Source: Sphingomonas sp. IC-11
GTDB lineage: Bacteria > Pseudomonadota > Alphaproteobacteria > Sphingomonadales > Sphingomonadaceae
DNA length: 64,000 nt
Direction of reading: 5' to 3'
Assembly (NCBI RefSeq): GCF_021043365.1
Contig: NZ_JAJNDU010000002.1
Coordinates: forward strand, 310,001-374,000
The notes under the pieces are model-generated. The model was not told where the DNA came from. It did not search any database and saw nothing but the letters and a program-made list of their open reading frames with translations. A program made the position numbers and the translations under genes. Shown here piece after piece: positions 25,129-34,007 of the stretch (the first letter of the stretch is position 1; each line of letters opens with the position of its first letter).

Positions 25129-27054
25129 ATGAAGAAACTGCTGCTGCTTGCCGGCGCCGCGCTGGCGCTTACCCCCGTTGCGGCGCAGCAGACGCCGCCG
25201 CCGTCCGGCGACGTTCCCAGCGGCTTCGCCTATCCGATCGATGCACGCGACTATATCCGCCGTGAAGTCATGATCCCGATGCGCGACGGCACCAAGCTGT
25301 TCACCGTTATCGTGATTCCCAAGGGTGCGGCGAACGCCCCGATCCTGCTGACCCGAACGCCCTACAATGCTGCCGGCCGGGCCAACCGGGTCGCCAACAG
25401 CCCGAACATGGCCTCCCTGCTGCCCCAGGGTGACGAGCCGTTCGTCCGGGCGGGGTACATCCGGGTGTTCCAGGACGTGCGCGGCAAATACGGTTCGGAG
25501 GGCGACTATGTGGTTACCCGTCCGGTGATCGGGCCGCTCAACACCACCAAGGTCGATCACGTCACCGATGCCTATGACACCATCGACTGGCTGGTGAACA
25601 AGGCGAACCTGCCGGAATCGAACGGACGCGTAGGGATGCTCGGCTCCTCCTACGAGGGTTTCACCGTCGTGATGGCCCTGCTGAACCCGCACCCGGCACT
25701 GAAGGTCACCGCGCCGGAAAGCCCGATGATCGACGGCTGGATGGGCGACGACTGGTTCCACTATGGCGCGTTCCGGCTGGCCAATATTGCCTGGCTTGGT
25801 CGTCAGACCGGCTTCAAGGGTTCGGGATCGGAACCGGTGTCGGCGATCTATGACGATTACGAGCAGTTCCGGCGGATCGGATCGGCCGGTGCCTGGGCGG
25901 AAAAGTCCGGCTATGCCAAGCTGCCCTATTGGCAGCGCATGGTGTCCCATCCGGCCTATGACGGGTTCTGGCAGGGCCAGGCGCTCGACAAGCTGCTGGC
26001 CGCCAACCCTTCCAACGTGCCCACCATGTGGGAACAGGGGCTGTTCGATCAGGAGGACATGTATGGCGCCATCACCACCTGGGAGGCGCTGAAGGCCAAG
26101 GGCAAGGCCGGCAACAACTTTCTGGTGATGGGCCCGTGGCGTCACAGCCAGGCGAACTACGACGGTTCGTCGCTGGGCGACTTCAAGTGGAACGGCGACA
26201 CGGCCACCGAGTGGCGCGAACAATATCTGTTCCCGTTCTTCGACCAATATCTGCGGGACGGCCGGCCCGCTTTCACGCCGCCGCAAGCGCTGATCTACAA
26301 CACCGGCGACAATCGCTGGGACAAGCTGTCGCAATGGCCGCTCGCCTGCGACAGCGGATGCGACGCGCCGCTGACGCCGATCTATCTGGGCGCGGACGGC
26401 GCGCTAGGGTTCCAGAAGGGCGGGGCGGGCGGCGACAGCTATGTCTCCGACCCGGACAAGCCAGTGCCGCATCTGCCGCGCCCGGTGAACTTTGGTGACG
26501 GGCGCTGGGGCGCGTGGCTGGTTTCCGACCAGCGATCCGTCGACGGCCGTACCGATGTGATGACGTACCAGACCGCGCCGCTGACCCAGGCGGTGCGTGT
26601 CTCCGGCGCGCCGATGGCGGATCTGTTCGCCAAGACCACCGGCACCGACGGCGACTTCGTCGTGAAGGTAATCGACGTTTATCCTGACGATTACCCGAAC
26701 GAGCCGAAGAAGGGCGGCTATCAACTGCCGATCAGCCTGGACATCTTCCGCGGGCGTTATCGCGACAGTTTCGAAAAGCCGACGCCGATCCCCGCGGGCA
26801 AGGTCCAACGTTATCGATTCCGCCTGCCGACCGTGAACCATGTCTTCAAGCCGGGGCACCGCATCATGGTGCAGGTCCAATCGTCGCTGTTCCCGCTATA
26901 CGATCGTAATCCGCAGAAGTACGTGCCCAACATCTTCCTTGCGAAAAAGGAGGATTATCAGAAGGCGACGGTGACGCTTTCGCGGGGCGGTGCGCAGGCA
27001 AGTGCGGTATGGCTGCCGGTTGTGGCCAGCGGCGAGACGCCGTCGCGGCCGTGA
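25129..27054 (+). CDS. CocE/NonD-family hydrolase (X-Pro dipeptidyl-peptidase S15-like), exported
   Basis: 641-aa serine hydrolase related to cocaine esterase and glutaryl-7-ACA acylase. The ATG at 25129 has GGGAG 8 nt upstream and begins a signal peptide (MKKLLLLAGAALALTPVAAQ). The nucleophile motif is GSSYEG (Ser at about residue 173), within RVGMLGSSYEGFTVVMAL. The N-terminal REVMIPMRDGTKLFTVIVIPKG and APILLTRTPYN are the conserved opening. The C-terminal jelly-roll X-Pro-DAP domain follows, with HRIMVQVQSSLFPLYDRNPQ. Likely acts on amide or ester substrates in the periplasm; specificity unknown. It lies in the gap separating rplJL from rpoBC. Confidence 0.92.
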   Translation: MKKLLLLAGAALALTPVAAQQTPPPSGDVPSGFAYPIDARDYIRREVMIPMRDGTKLFTVIVIPKGAANAPILLTRTPYNAAGRANRVANSPNMASLLPQGDEPFVRAGYIRVFQDVRGKYGSEGDYVVTRPVIGPLNTTKVDHVTDAYDTIDWLVNKANLPESNGRVGMLGSSYEGFTVVMALLNPHPALKVTAPESPMIDGWMGDDWFHYGAFRLANIAWLGRQTGFKGSGSEPVSAIYDDYEQFRRIGSAGAWAEKSGYAKLPYWQRMVSHPAYDGFWQGQALDKLLAANPSNVPTMWEQGLFDQEDMYGAITTWEALKAKGKAGNNFLVMGPWRHSQANYDGSSLGDFKWNGDTATEWREQYLFPFFDQYLRDGRPAFTPPQALIYNTGDNRWDKLSQWPLACDSGCDAPLTPIYLGADGALGFQKGGAGGDSYVSDPDKPVPHLPRPVNFGDGRWGAWLVSDQRSVDGRTDVMTYQTAPLTQAVRVSGAPMADLFAKTTGTDGDFVVKVIDVYPDDYPNEPKKGGYQLPISLDIFRGRYRDSFEKPTPIPAGKVQRYRFRLPTVNHVFKPGHRIMVQVQSSLFPLYDRNPQKYVPNIFLAKKEDYQKATVTLSRGGAQASAVWLPVVASGETPSRP

Positions 27055-27115
27055 GTGGTTGTCCGGCGTTCAGGTTGGCGCGGTTAGCGCGATGAGCATG
27101 GCAGGGGTGACGAAG

Positions 27116-28378
27116 ATGCGGTTGGCAGCCGGAGTGGCGGCGCTTTGCATGGCAGGCATGGCGAGCGCGCAAGTGCCGCCGACGACGGTGCCGGACGTGG
27201 GCAATTACAGCCTGCCTGAATCGCCCCGACCTGCGCAGCAGAGCCCGCTGCTGAATCCGGCGCCAACGCCGTCTCCGGCCCCGACCGAGGCGCTGCCGGT
27301 GATTGCGCCACCTGCCCCTACGCCGACCGCCACCCCGCGCGCCGCACCGGTACGCACGCCGAACCCGACACCCACTCGTGCGCCGGCACCGCGGGCGACG
27401 CCGACGCCAACCCCATCGCCCCGAGCCACGGCAGCCCCGAGCGCAGCAGCCACTCCGGCGGCAACACGGGAGGCCGTGCCGGCAGCGACGCCCGCTGCTC
27501 CACTGACGCCCGAAGTGCTGCCGGCGGAGCCATCAACCGCCGACACCCCCGCGTTGCCAGTACCCGCCGCAGAACCGACAGCGGCTTCGGTCGAGCCGGC
27601 GACCGGTGGCAATGGCGGCAATTGGCTGTGGACAGTGCTGATCGGTGTCCTCGTGCTCGCCGGTGCCGGATTGTTCCTGTGGCGCCGTCGGGCAAGCCGG
27701 ATGGATGCGCTACCGGCGCCAATGGAGCCAGCCGAGAACTGGTCGGTCGCGGACGAGGTGGCCGAACCTGCGCCGGCTCCGGCCCCGTCGCCGGTTGTAC
27801 CACCTGCGCCCGTTCAGCCCCCGGCATCGGCACCACAGGCTCCGGCACCCGTCACCGCCGCCCCGCGTTTTCTCGACCTGTCTGACAAGATGCCACCGGC
27901 CCGCATCGAAGTGGGCGAGCCAGTGGTGCGCCGCGCCGGCCTCAACATGATCACGGCAACGGCAGACCTGACGGTTGAGGTGCGCAACGTGTCGGACGTG
28001 CCGGCACGTGGCGTCACGCTGGACGTGCGGCTCGCCAGCGCCCAGCCCAATCAGGATGCGGCGATTGCGGCGATGTTTGCCGGGCCGGTACCCCGGCCGG
28101 CAGCGCCGCCCTTTGACCTCGCACCGGGGGAAAGCCGCCGGGTCCGTACGCTGGTGACGATGGCGCGCGACTCGATCACGGTGCTTCAGGCTGGCGGGCG
28201 GCCGATGTTCGTGCCGGTGGTGGCGATCCGCGCCATTCACGCCGGCGGGCAGACGGTGACCGTTCATGCGCTGGGCATCGAGCGGCCGGGGCAGGCGAAG
28301 CTGGGGCCGTTCTGGCTCGACCAGCCCGGGCGGATGTTCGACACGGTCGGCGTGCGCCCGCACAGCGGCCAATGGTAA
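27116..28378 (+). CDS. exported Pro/Thr/Ala-rich protein with a single membrane anchor
   Basis: 420-aa protein of unknown function. I chose the ATG at 27116, which follows AGGGG by about 9 nt and starts directly with a signal peptide (MRLAAGVAALCMAGMASAQ). Residues about 20-160 form a low-complexity Pro/Thr/Ala linker with PTPTPSP-like repeats. One transmembrane helix (WLWTVLIGVLVLAGAGLFLW, about residues 168-188) is followed by a basic RRRASR stop-transfer and a second Pro-rich stretch. The C-terminal 130 residues look like a beta-rich domain, with LTVEVRNVSDVPARGVTLDVRLAS and FDLAPGESRRVRTLV. It starts 61 nt after the CocE-type gene on the same strand. Confidence 0.8.
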   Translation: MRLAAGVAALCMAGMASAQVPPTTVPDVGNYSLPESPRPAQQSPLLNPAPTPSPAPTEALPVIAPPAPTPTATPRAAPVRTPNPTPTRAPAPRATPTPTPSPRATAAPSAAATPAATREAVPAATPAAPLTPEVLPAEPSTADTPALPVPAAEPTAASVEPATGGNGGNWLWTVLIGVLVLAGAGLFLWRRRASRMDALPAPMEPAENWSVADEVAEPAPAPAPSPVVPPAPVQPPASAPQAPAPVTAAPRFLDLSDKMPPARIEVGEPVVRRAGLNMITATADLTVEVRNVSDVPARGVTLDVRLASAQPNQDAAIAAMFAGPVPRPAAPPFDLAPGESRRVRTLVTMARDSITVLQAGGRPMFVPVVAIRAIHAGGQTVTVHALGIERPGQAKLGPFWLDQPGRMFDTVGVRPHSGQW

Positions 28379-28399
28379 GGCATCGCGACCTGCGGAGGT

Positions 28400-29851
28400 T
28401 CAGCGCTTCGTCCACAGGGTGACGGTACCCACGCGGCGTGCCGGCCGGTAGCCCTGCATTGCCCGCGCGAGTGGTGGGTGAGCAGCAATCCATCGCGGCC
28501 CCGGAACGTCATCAACCAGAATGATGTCGGGCCGATGACCTGTGATGTCGGCGGCCAGCAGCGCGGCATCGTCCTGCTCGGCGCGTTCATAGGCGCGGCG
28601 AGCGGTTGCCGGCAGCGCGGGATTTTCGAGTTGCTGCCAGGCGTTGCCAGTCACCCATTGGCTGCCGCGTGTGCCGACCCACTCACCCCCAACCCAGCGG
28701 GTGAGTGGATGGCCGAGCGAGAAATCGAAGGAAATGCCGATCAGCCGCGGGTGCGCTGGACCAAGACGCTGCACGGCGTCGCTGAGGGCGCGGGGCTCCG
28801 GCACGCGGGCGTAGCTGTAGGTGGCGAACAGGGCGAGTATGGCGGCGCAGACGGCCCCGAATGCGCGGGCATGGCCGGGGCGCGAAAGATGCAGCGTGAT
28901 CGCCAGAAGTGACGTCGCGACCGCGGGATAGCCGTGGTTGAGATAACCCTTGCCCTGAACCAGCCCGGCAGCGGCGAAGCCGGCGGCGGCGAGCAGCAGG
29001 ACGACGACATCGTTCGTCGGACGCGCGCGGGCCAGCCACAGGGTAAGGATCGCAACGGTGGCCGGGATGGAGACCATCGTGCCGGTCAGAAGATGGCCCC
29101 AGCTGTCCCGTCCCGGCAGGTACACGAGCCGAAGCAGCGGCAGCATGTGCGCGGTATAATCGGGAAAGACGAGCAGAACGATCAGCAGATAGCCAACCCC
29201 TGTCGCGGCCAGCGCCAGCCATTCCGGTGACTTCAACACGTCGAGGCTGCGCTGCCGCGCCGAGGACCAGAGCTGTGGAAGGGCAAGGGCGAGGATCAGG
29301 TGAGGCTTGATGGCCACCATGATACCGGCGCCGATCCCGGTCGCCCAGGCATCGCCGGCGCGAACGGGCAGGTTCCGGGTCCGCCTGACGATCACGGCCA
29401 GGCAGGGCAGGCCGGCGATCAGCGCAACATGCTCGCGCTGCGCAAACAGATCAGCGGGCAGAACCAGCAGGATGAAGGCTCCGGCAGCGCCCAGCGATGC
29501 CAAAGCCGCGGGCGGCACCGCGAGGATCCGGCCCACGTGGCGGAGCGACAGGATCGCCAGCATGCTTGCCAGCAGCACCGTCACTGCCTCCGGCGCGATC
29601 CCGAGCAGCCCGGCCGTGGCGACGGACGGTATGTATAGCAGAACCGAGGCGGGCGGATTCACCTCCTCGATGTCACGGTACAGGCGGGCGCCGTCGAGCA
29701 CCCGCTCGGCCGTGGTGATCAGCCAGGAAACGTCGCAGTTCAGCGAGGACAGCGCCTGCTGAACCAGCGCGGCCACGATCACGAGCATCGGCCACCCCGG
29801 TCGAAGCGCCGATGATGGCAGCCGGTAGGTGGGGAGCGCGCCGGTGATCAC
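28400..29851 (-). CDS. polytopic membrane protein, GT-C glycosyltransferase-like
   Basis: 483-aa protein with roughly ten hydrophobic segments and a soluble C-terminal region of about 110 residues. The first loop carries RLYRDIEEVNPPASVLLYIPSV, reminiscent of the acidic/NPP loop of lipid-linked-sugar glycosyltransferases, and a later loop carries GKGYLNHGYPAVA. That supports a GT-C-like role, but I cannot assign a donor or acceptor. It lies downstream of the rplJL terminator, so it is probably expressed on its own, and converges with the Pro-rich protein gene. Confidence 0.68.
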   Translation of the reverse strand: MITGALPTYRLPSSALRPGWPMLVIVAALVQQALSSLNCDVSWLITTAERVLDGARLYRDIEEVNPPASVLLYIPSVATAGLLGIAPEAVTVLLASMLAILSLRHVGRILAVPPAALASLGAAGAFILLVLPADLFAQREHVALIAGLPCLAVIVRRTRNLPVRAGDAWATGIGAGIMVAIKPHLILALALPQLWSSARQRSLDVLKSPEWLALAATGVGYLLIVLLVFPDYTAHMLPLLRLVYLPGRDSWGHLLTGTMVSIPATVAILTLWLARARPTNDVVVLLLAAAGFAAAGLVQGKGYLNHGYPAVATSLLAITLHLSRPGHARAFGAVCAAILALFATYSYARVPEPRALSDAVQRLGPAHPRLIGISFDFSLGHPLTRWVGGEWVGTRGSQWVTGNAWQQLENPALPATARRAYERAEQDDAALLAADITGHRPDIILVDDVPGPRWIAAHPPLARAMQGYRPARRVGTVTLWTKR

Positions 29852-29942
29852 CGGCGGGGCGGTAGCGCCTCAGTGGTTGAAGCCGGGTTACCGCGGCGAA
29901 CTGGCCCTCCGCAGCGGGCGGGCCTTCATCGTGTCAGATACG

Positions 29943-29976
29943 AAAAGGGCGGCACCCGCGAAGGTGCCGCCCTTTC
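29943..29976 (-). terminator. intrinsic terminator downstream of rplJL
   Basis: 13-bp stem (AAAGGGCGGCACC 29944-29956 with GGTGCCGCCCTTT 29963-29975), ending in four T residues in the minus direction. It lies about 120 nt beyond rplL, before the next minus-strand gene. Confidence 0.8.
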
Positions 29977-30055
29977 TGTCGGCTGGTCCGCCCCGGGAGC
30001 GGATCCCATGACGTCAAACGTGCGCCTTGGCCCACGTCGGCCGGCCTTGTGCGAA

Positions 30056-30080
30056 GCGCGGGCTGCTACGCAGCCCGCGC
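30056..30080. repeat. perfect hairpin just after rplL
   Basis: 11-bp perfect stem (GCGCGGGCTGC 30056-30066 with GCAGCCCGCGC 30070-30080) and a 3-nt loop, 12 nt past the rplL stop. It has no T-run. It could protect the transcript 3' end or pause polymerase ahead of the terminator at 29943-29976. Confidence 0.6.
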
Positions 30081-30092
30081 CAGCACAGCGGC

Positions 30093-30470
30093 TTACTTGA
30101 GCTCGACGGTCGCGCCAGCTTCTTCCAGCTGCTTCTTGATCTTCTCGGCCTCGTCCTTGGACACGCCTTCCTTGATCGGCTTCGGCGCGCCTTCGACCAG
30201 GGTCTTCGCTTCGGTCAGGCCGAGGCCCGTGATCGCGCGGACTTCCTTGATGACGTTGATCTTCTTGCCACCGTCGCCGGTGAGGATCACGTCGAACTCG
30301 GTCTTCTCTTCAGCGGCCGGAGCAGCTGCGCCGCCACCAGCTGCCGGAGCTGCTGCAACCGCTGCTGCGGCCGAAACGCCCCACTTCTCTTCGAGGAGCT
30401 TCGAGAGCTCAGCCGCCTCGAGGACGGTCAGTTCGGACAGCTGGTCAACCAGCGCGTTCAGGTCTGCCAT
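30093..30470 (-). CDS. rplL: 50S ribosomal protein L7/L12
   Basis: 125-aa stalk protein that recruits translation GTPases. The N-terminal dimerisation domain ([22 protein letters not shown]) is joined by an Ala/Gly-rich hinge (about residues 36-52) to the C-terminal domain with [31 protein letters not shown]. The highly conserved [18 protein letters not shown] segment follows. It lies 48 nt downstream of rplJ in the same transcript. rpoB does not follow directly, which is unusual. Confidence 0.99.
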   Translation of the reverse strand: MADLNALVDQLSELTVLEAAELSKLLEEKWGVSAAAAVAAAPAAGGGAAAPAAEEKTEFDVILTGDGGKKINVIKEVRAITGLGLTEAKTLVEGAPKPIKEGVSKDEAEKIKKQLEEAGATVELK

Positions 30471-30518
30471 GATATACTTCCTTTGAAACGATCGAATGAA
30501 ACGATGCTGCCTGACGGA

Positions 30519-31034
30519 TCAGGCGGCTTCCTTTTCCGAGTAAGCTGCAAGCACGCGCGCGATCTGCGCGGCGGGCGCCTGGGTGATGGTCGCGATCTTG
30601 GTGGCCGGGGCCACGATGAGACCGACGATCTTCGCCCGGAGCTCGTCGAGCGACGGCATCGTCGCAAGCGCCTGAACGCCTGCCACGTCGAGCTTGGTCG
30701 CACCCATGCCGCCGCCGACGATCTCGAACTTGTCGGTCGTCTTGGCGAAATCCACGGCTACCTTGGCAGCCGCGACGGGATCGACCGAGGTCGCGAGACC
30801 GACCGGACCGGTGAGCATGTCGCCCAGCGAATCATAGTCGGTGCCATCGAGCGCGATCTTGGCAAGCTTGTTCTTCGAGACCTTGTAGACGGCACCGGCC
30901 TCGCGCATCTTCGTCCTCAGCTGCGTCGACTGTGCGACGGTGAGGCCGAGGTTGCGGGTGACGACCACCACGCCGACCTCGGAGAAGGTCTGCTTGAGTT
31001 CGGCGACGGCTGCGGCCTTTTGAGCACGATCCAT
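30519..31034 (-). CDS. rplJ: 50S ribosomal protein L10
   Basis: 171-aa L10, the base of the L7/L12 stalk and usual autogenous repressor of its own operon. I use the ATG at 31034, which starts MDRAQKAAAVAELKQTFSEVGVVVVTRN as in other alphaproteobacterial L10 proteins. The open frame extends far upstream but that part is leader DNA. Other conserved stretches are KMREAGAVYKVSKNKLAKIAL and VGLIVAPATKIATITQAPAAQIARVL, the L12-binding C-terminal helix. It is preceded by a structured leader and promoter. Confidence 0.98.
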   Translation of the reverse strand: MDRAQKAAAVAELKQTFSEVGVVVVTRNLGLTVAQSTQLRTKMREAGAVYKVSKNKLAKIALDGTDYDSLGDMLTGPVGLATSVDPVAAAKVAVDFAKTTDKFEIVGGGMGATKLDVAGVQALATMPSLDELRAKIVGLIVAPATKIATITQAPAAQIARVLAAYSEKEAA

Positions 31035-31320
31035 GCCATTCTCCACACTATGACCGCATCCCGAAGGCTGCGGCCGGTTACGATCCGTCCGCACGAAACC
31101 GTGCGAACGGGTTGTCCAAGGGCACCCCGTCAAAGTGATACTTTGACAGGACCCGAGTGAAGGGGAATGGGAAGCAGTCGCGGGCCCAATGAGCCACGCG
31201 GCAGACCGGAGCGCCAGGACGCTCGCGGTGAAATCCTGTCCCCGTCTCGGCGGGGCATTAAGGGCCCTGTGGCCCACCCGCTGTCTCGGACGGCGCCGCA
31301 CGCCCGAGGGGTACGGCAAG
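31035..31320 (-). promoter_or_regulatory. structured untranslated leader of rplJL (possible L10 leader)
   Basis: Several hairpins can form in the leader before rplJ: GTCAAAG 31129-31135 with CTTTGAC 31141-31147; CCGT-CGCAC 31085-31094 with GTGCG-ACGG 31101-31110; CCGCA 31054-31058 with TGCGG 31069-31073. Bacterial rplJL leaders usually fold to bind the L10(L12)4 complex. The assignment as an L10 leader is by position and foldability, not by a matched consensus. Confidence 0.5.
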
Positions 31321-31326
31321 CGCAGC

Positions 31327-31354
31327 CCCATAGCGGAATGGCGCTGTGGGTCAA
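31327..31354 (-). promoter_or_regulatory. sigma-70-type promoter for rplJL
   Basis: Minus-strand -35 TTGACC (plus 31349-31354) and -10 TATGGG (31327-31332) separated by 16 nt. It lies about 290 nt upstream of rplJ, in the spacer shared with the divergent PhoX-family gene. Confidence 0.5.
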
Positions 31355-31462
31355 GTGTCTTTGAACCCACATCAAATCGCAACCGGAACGACATCGTCTC
31401 GCCACGGCGCCGTCATCCGCGCCCGGCACAGCCTGTCCAGACAAGCAGCCCCGGGGGGACCC

Positions 31463-33940
31463 ATGACCGATTCGACCTTTCTTTACGATGACGGTGACAT
31501 CGACACGAACCGAAGCGCGAACGGTCACCTCAACGACCTGATTGCGCAGCGCTATTCGCGGCGGCAGACGCTGCGCGGCGGGCTGAGCGCGATGACCACG
31601 GCAGTGTTCGGCGGCGTTCTGCTGGCTGGCTGCGACGACGAGACGATCACGAGCGAGCCGGTGAAGGTGAGTGCGGGCAGCGCCGTCGCTACCACCGCCG
31701 GCAAGACGGTGACGCTGCAAGGCACGGCAAACACGGGCGCCCAGTCGATCGGCTGGGTGCAGGTGAGCGGGCCTTCCGTAACGCTGAGCGGCACGAGTGG
31801 CACGACCGCGACCTTTATCGCTCCGGCGGTGAGCACTGCCACGCCGCTAGTGTTTCGCTTTACCGGCGTGGGGGCGGCTGGCGACAGCGCCACCGCGGAC
31901 ACCACCGTTACCGTTTCACCGGCGACCTTGGACTTCGCCGCCGTTGCCAAGAACCGCAACGACCTGGTGACCGTGCCGGCCGGCTATACCGTAACGGTGC
32001 TGTACCGGCTGGGCGATCCGATCAACGCCAGCACGCCTGCCTATGCCAATGACGGGACGGACACGAACTTCGCGGCGCGCGCGGGCGATCATCATGACGG
32101 AATGAGCTTCTTCGGTCTCGCCGCAACCGGCACCAGCCGGGATCCGGCGGGCAGCACGCGCGGGCTGCTGGTGCTCAATCACGAAAACATCACCGAGAGC
32201 TATTTGCACGCGCGGGGCCAGACGACCACGGGCGGTGTGCGGCCGGAAGCGGAAGCGATCAAGGAGATCGAGGCGCATGGCGTTTCGGTGATCGAGGTGA
32301 CTCGAGGGGCTTCTGCCTGGAGCTACGTGCAGGCGTCCGCGCTCAACCGGCGGATCACCCCGAACACGCCGATGGCGTTCAACGGTCCGGCGCGCGGCCA
32401 TGCGCTGCTGCGCACGCTGTATTCCAAGGAGGGGACGCAAGGACGCGGCACGATCAACAATTGCGCCAACGGCACCATGCCCTGGGGCACCTACGCGACC
32501 GCAGAAGAAAACTGGGCCGGTTATTTCCGGCGCGATCGCGGCGATGCCGCGGTGCGCATTGCGGCTGGCCAGGCGAAGGAGAATGCCAGCCTGTCGCGCT
32601 ACGGTATCAGCGAGGGTCGGGCGGGCAATTACGGCTGGACGACCGTGACACCATCGGATCCGTCCAGCACGGTCTTTCGCAAATGGAACGCCACCGCCGT
32701 GGCCGACGCGGTTGCAGACGGCACCGCCGATTTCCGCCACGAGCCGTTCCAGTACGGCTGGATCGTCGAGATCGACCCGTACAATCCGCAGTCGACGCCG
32801 CGTAAGCGAACCGCGCTCGGCCGCATGAACCACGAAGGCGTGGAGCCGAGCCGGATGGTCGCCGGCGTCAGGCCCGCCTTCTACATGGGCGACGACGCGC
32901 AGAACGAATATATCTACAAGTTCGTGTCGAGCACGCCCTGGTCGGCCAGTGACGCCAATGCCGCTGACCGGCTGGCGGTGGGCGACAAGTATCTGGATGC
33001 CGGCACGCTCTATGTCGCGAAGTTCAATGCGGACGGCAGTGGCCAGTGGCTGGCCCTGACGTTCGGATCGGGCCCGCTGACCAGTGGCAATGCGACCTAT
33101 CCGTTCGCGGATCAGGCCGACGTGTTGATCAACGCCCGTATCGCCGCCGACCTGTTGGGCGCGACGCCGATGGACCGGCCGGAATGGACCGCGGTGAATC
33201 CAGCGAATGGCGAGATGTATTGCACGCTCACCAACAATTCGTCGCGCAGCCCGGCGCGCACCGATGCCGCCAATCCGCGCGCCTATGTCGATCCGCGCAC
33301 CGATGGCCGCAGCAACAGCGCGGGCAACGTCAACGGCCATGTCATCCGCCTGCGCGAGAATGGCGACACGACGGAGGCCGTGGCCTTCACCTGGGACGTC
33401 TATGCCTTCGGATCGGGCAGCGACCTCAACAAGGACAATATCAACCTGTCGGGGCTGGACGACAGCAACGATTTCTCCTCGCCCGACGGCCTGTGGTTCA
33501 GCCTGCCGACCAACGTCGCAGGGCAGGGGGCGAGCCCGGTGATGTGGCTGCAGACCGATGATGGCGCCTTCACCGATGTGACCAACAACCAAATGCTCGC
33601 CGCCATCCCGGGGCGCGTGGGTGACGGGGGCACGAAGACGGTGAACAATGCGACGCCGGCTGGGACCAGCACGGCGACGACGCGCGTCGGCAAGGCGCCG
33701 GGCGCGACGCTGAAGCGGTTCTTGGTCGGGCCGAAGGAATGCGAGATCACCGGCATCACGTCGACGCCTGACGGAAAGGCGCTGTTCGTCAACATCCAGC
33801 ACCCCGGCGAGAATGGCGGCCCGGACAACATCACGTCCAACTGGCCGGCCTCCCAGGGCGGTAGCGCCAGCCCGGGAACGCGTCCGCGGTCCGCGACGAT
33901 CGTGATCACGCGCCAGGATGGTGGCTTGGTCGGGATCTGA
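31463..33940 (+). CDS. PhoX-family (DUF839) alkaline phosphatase-like protein with Tat/lipobox signal
   Basis: 825-aa protein. The ATG at 31463 follows a G-rich ribosome-binding site. Residues about 31-57 read SRRQTLRGG, then a hydrophobic stretch and LLAGC: a twin-arginine motif followed by a lipobox with Cys57, suggesting a Tat-exported lipoprotein. Residues about 60-150 form a PKD/immunoglobulin-like beta domain (IGWVQVSGPSVTLSGTSG). The DUF839/PhoX region follows, with DHHDGMSFFGL, LLVLNHEN, a conserved WGTYATAEENWAGYF segment and YKFVSSTPW. The family hydrolyses phosphomonoesters using Ca/Fe cofactors. No Pho box was recognised upstream, so phosphate regulation is not shown. Confidence 0.85.
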   Translation: MTDSTFLYDDGDIDTNRSANGHLNDLIAQRYSRRQTLRGGLSAMTTAVFGGVLLAGCDDETITSEPVKVSAGSAVATTAGKTVTLQGTANTGAQSIGWVQVSGPSVTLSGTSGTTATFIAPAVSTATPLVFRFTGVGAAGDSATADTTVTVSPATLDFAAVAKNRNDLVTVPAGYTVTVLYRLGDPINASTPAYANDGTDTNFAARAGDHHDGMSFFGLAATGTSRDPAGSTRGLLVLNHENITESYLHARGQTTTGGVRPEAEAIKEIEAHGVSVIEVTRGASAWSYVQASALNRRITPNTPMAFNGPARGHALLRTLYSKEGTQGRGTINNCANGTMPWGTYATAEENWAGYFRRDRGDAAVRIAAGQAKENASLSRYGISEGRAGNYGWTTVTPSDPSSTVFRKWNATAVADAVADGTADFRHEPFQYGWIVEIDPYNPQSTPRKRTALGRMNHEGVEPSRMVAGVRPAFYMGDDAQNEYIYKFVSSTPWSASDANAADRLAVGDKYLDAGTLYVAKFNADGSGQWLALTFGSGPLTSGNATYPFADQADVLINARIAADLLGATPMDRPEWTAVNPANGEMYCTLTNNSSRSPARTDAANPRAYVDPRTDGRSNSAGNVNGHVIRLRENGDTTEAVAFTWDVYAFGSGSDLNKDNINLSGLDDSNDFSSPDGLWFSLPTNVAGQGASPVMWLQTDDGAFTDVTNNQMLAAIPGRVGDGGTKTVNNATPAGTSTATTRVGKAPGATLKRFLVGPKECEITGITSTPDGKALFVNIQHPGENGGPDNITSNWPASQGGSASPGTRPRSATIVITRQDGGLVGI

Positions 33941-33946
33941 AAAGGT

Positions 33947-33980
33947 GGGGCGTCATCCTAGTGGATGAGGATGGCGCCCC
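33947..33980. terminator. hairpin between convergent PhoX-family and alpha-hydroxy-acid oxidase genes
   Basis: 12-bp stem with one G-T wobble (GGGGCGTCATCC 33947-33958 with GGATGGCGCCCC 33969-33980) and a 10-nt loop, in a 67-nt gap between converging genes. There is no T-run; probably bidirectional. Confidence 0.5.
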
Positions 33981-34007
33981 CGCATTCCGGCCCTTATTCC
34001 GGCGCGA

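Noticed and set aside
31380..31462. Pho box before the PhoX-family gene
   Set aside because: No two CTGTCAT-like half-sites at the expected 11-nt spacing were seen.
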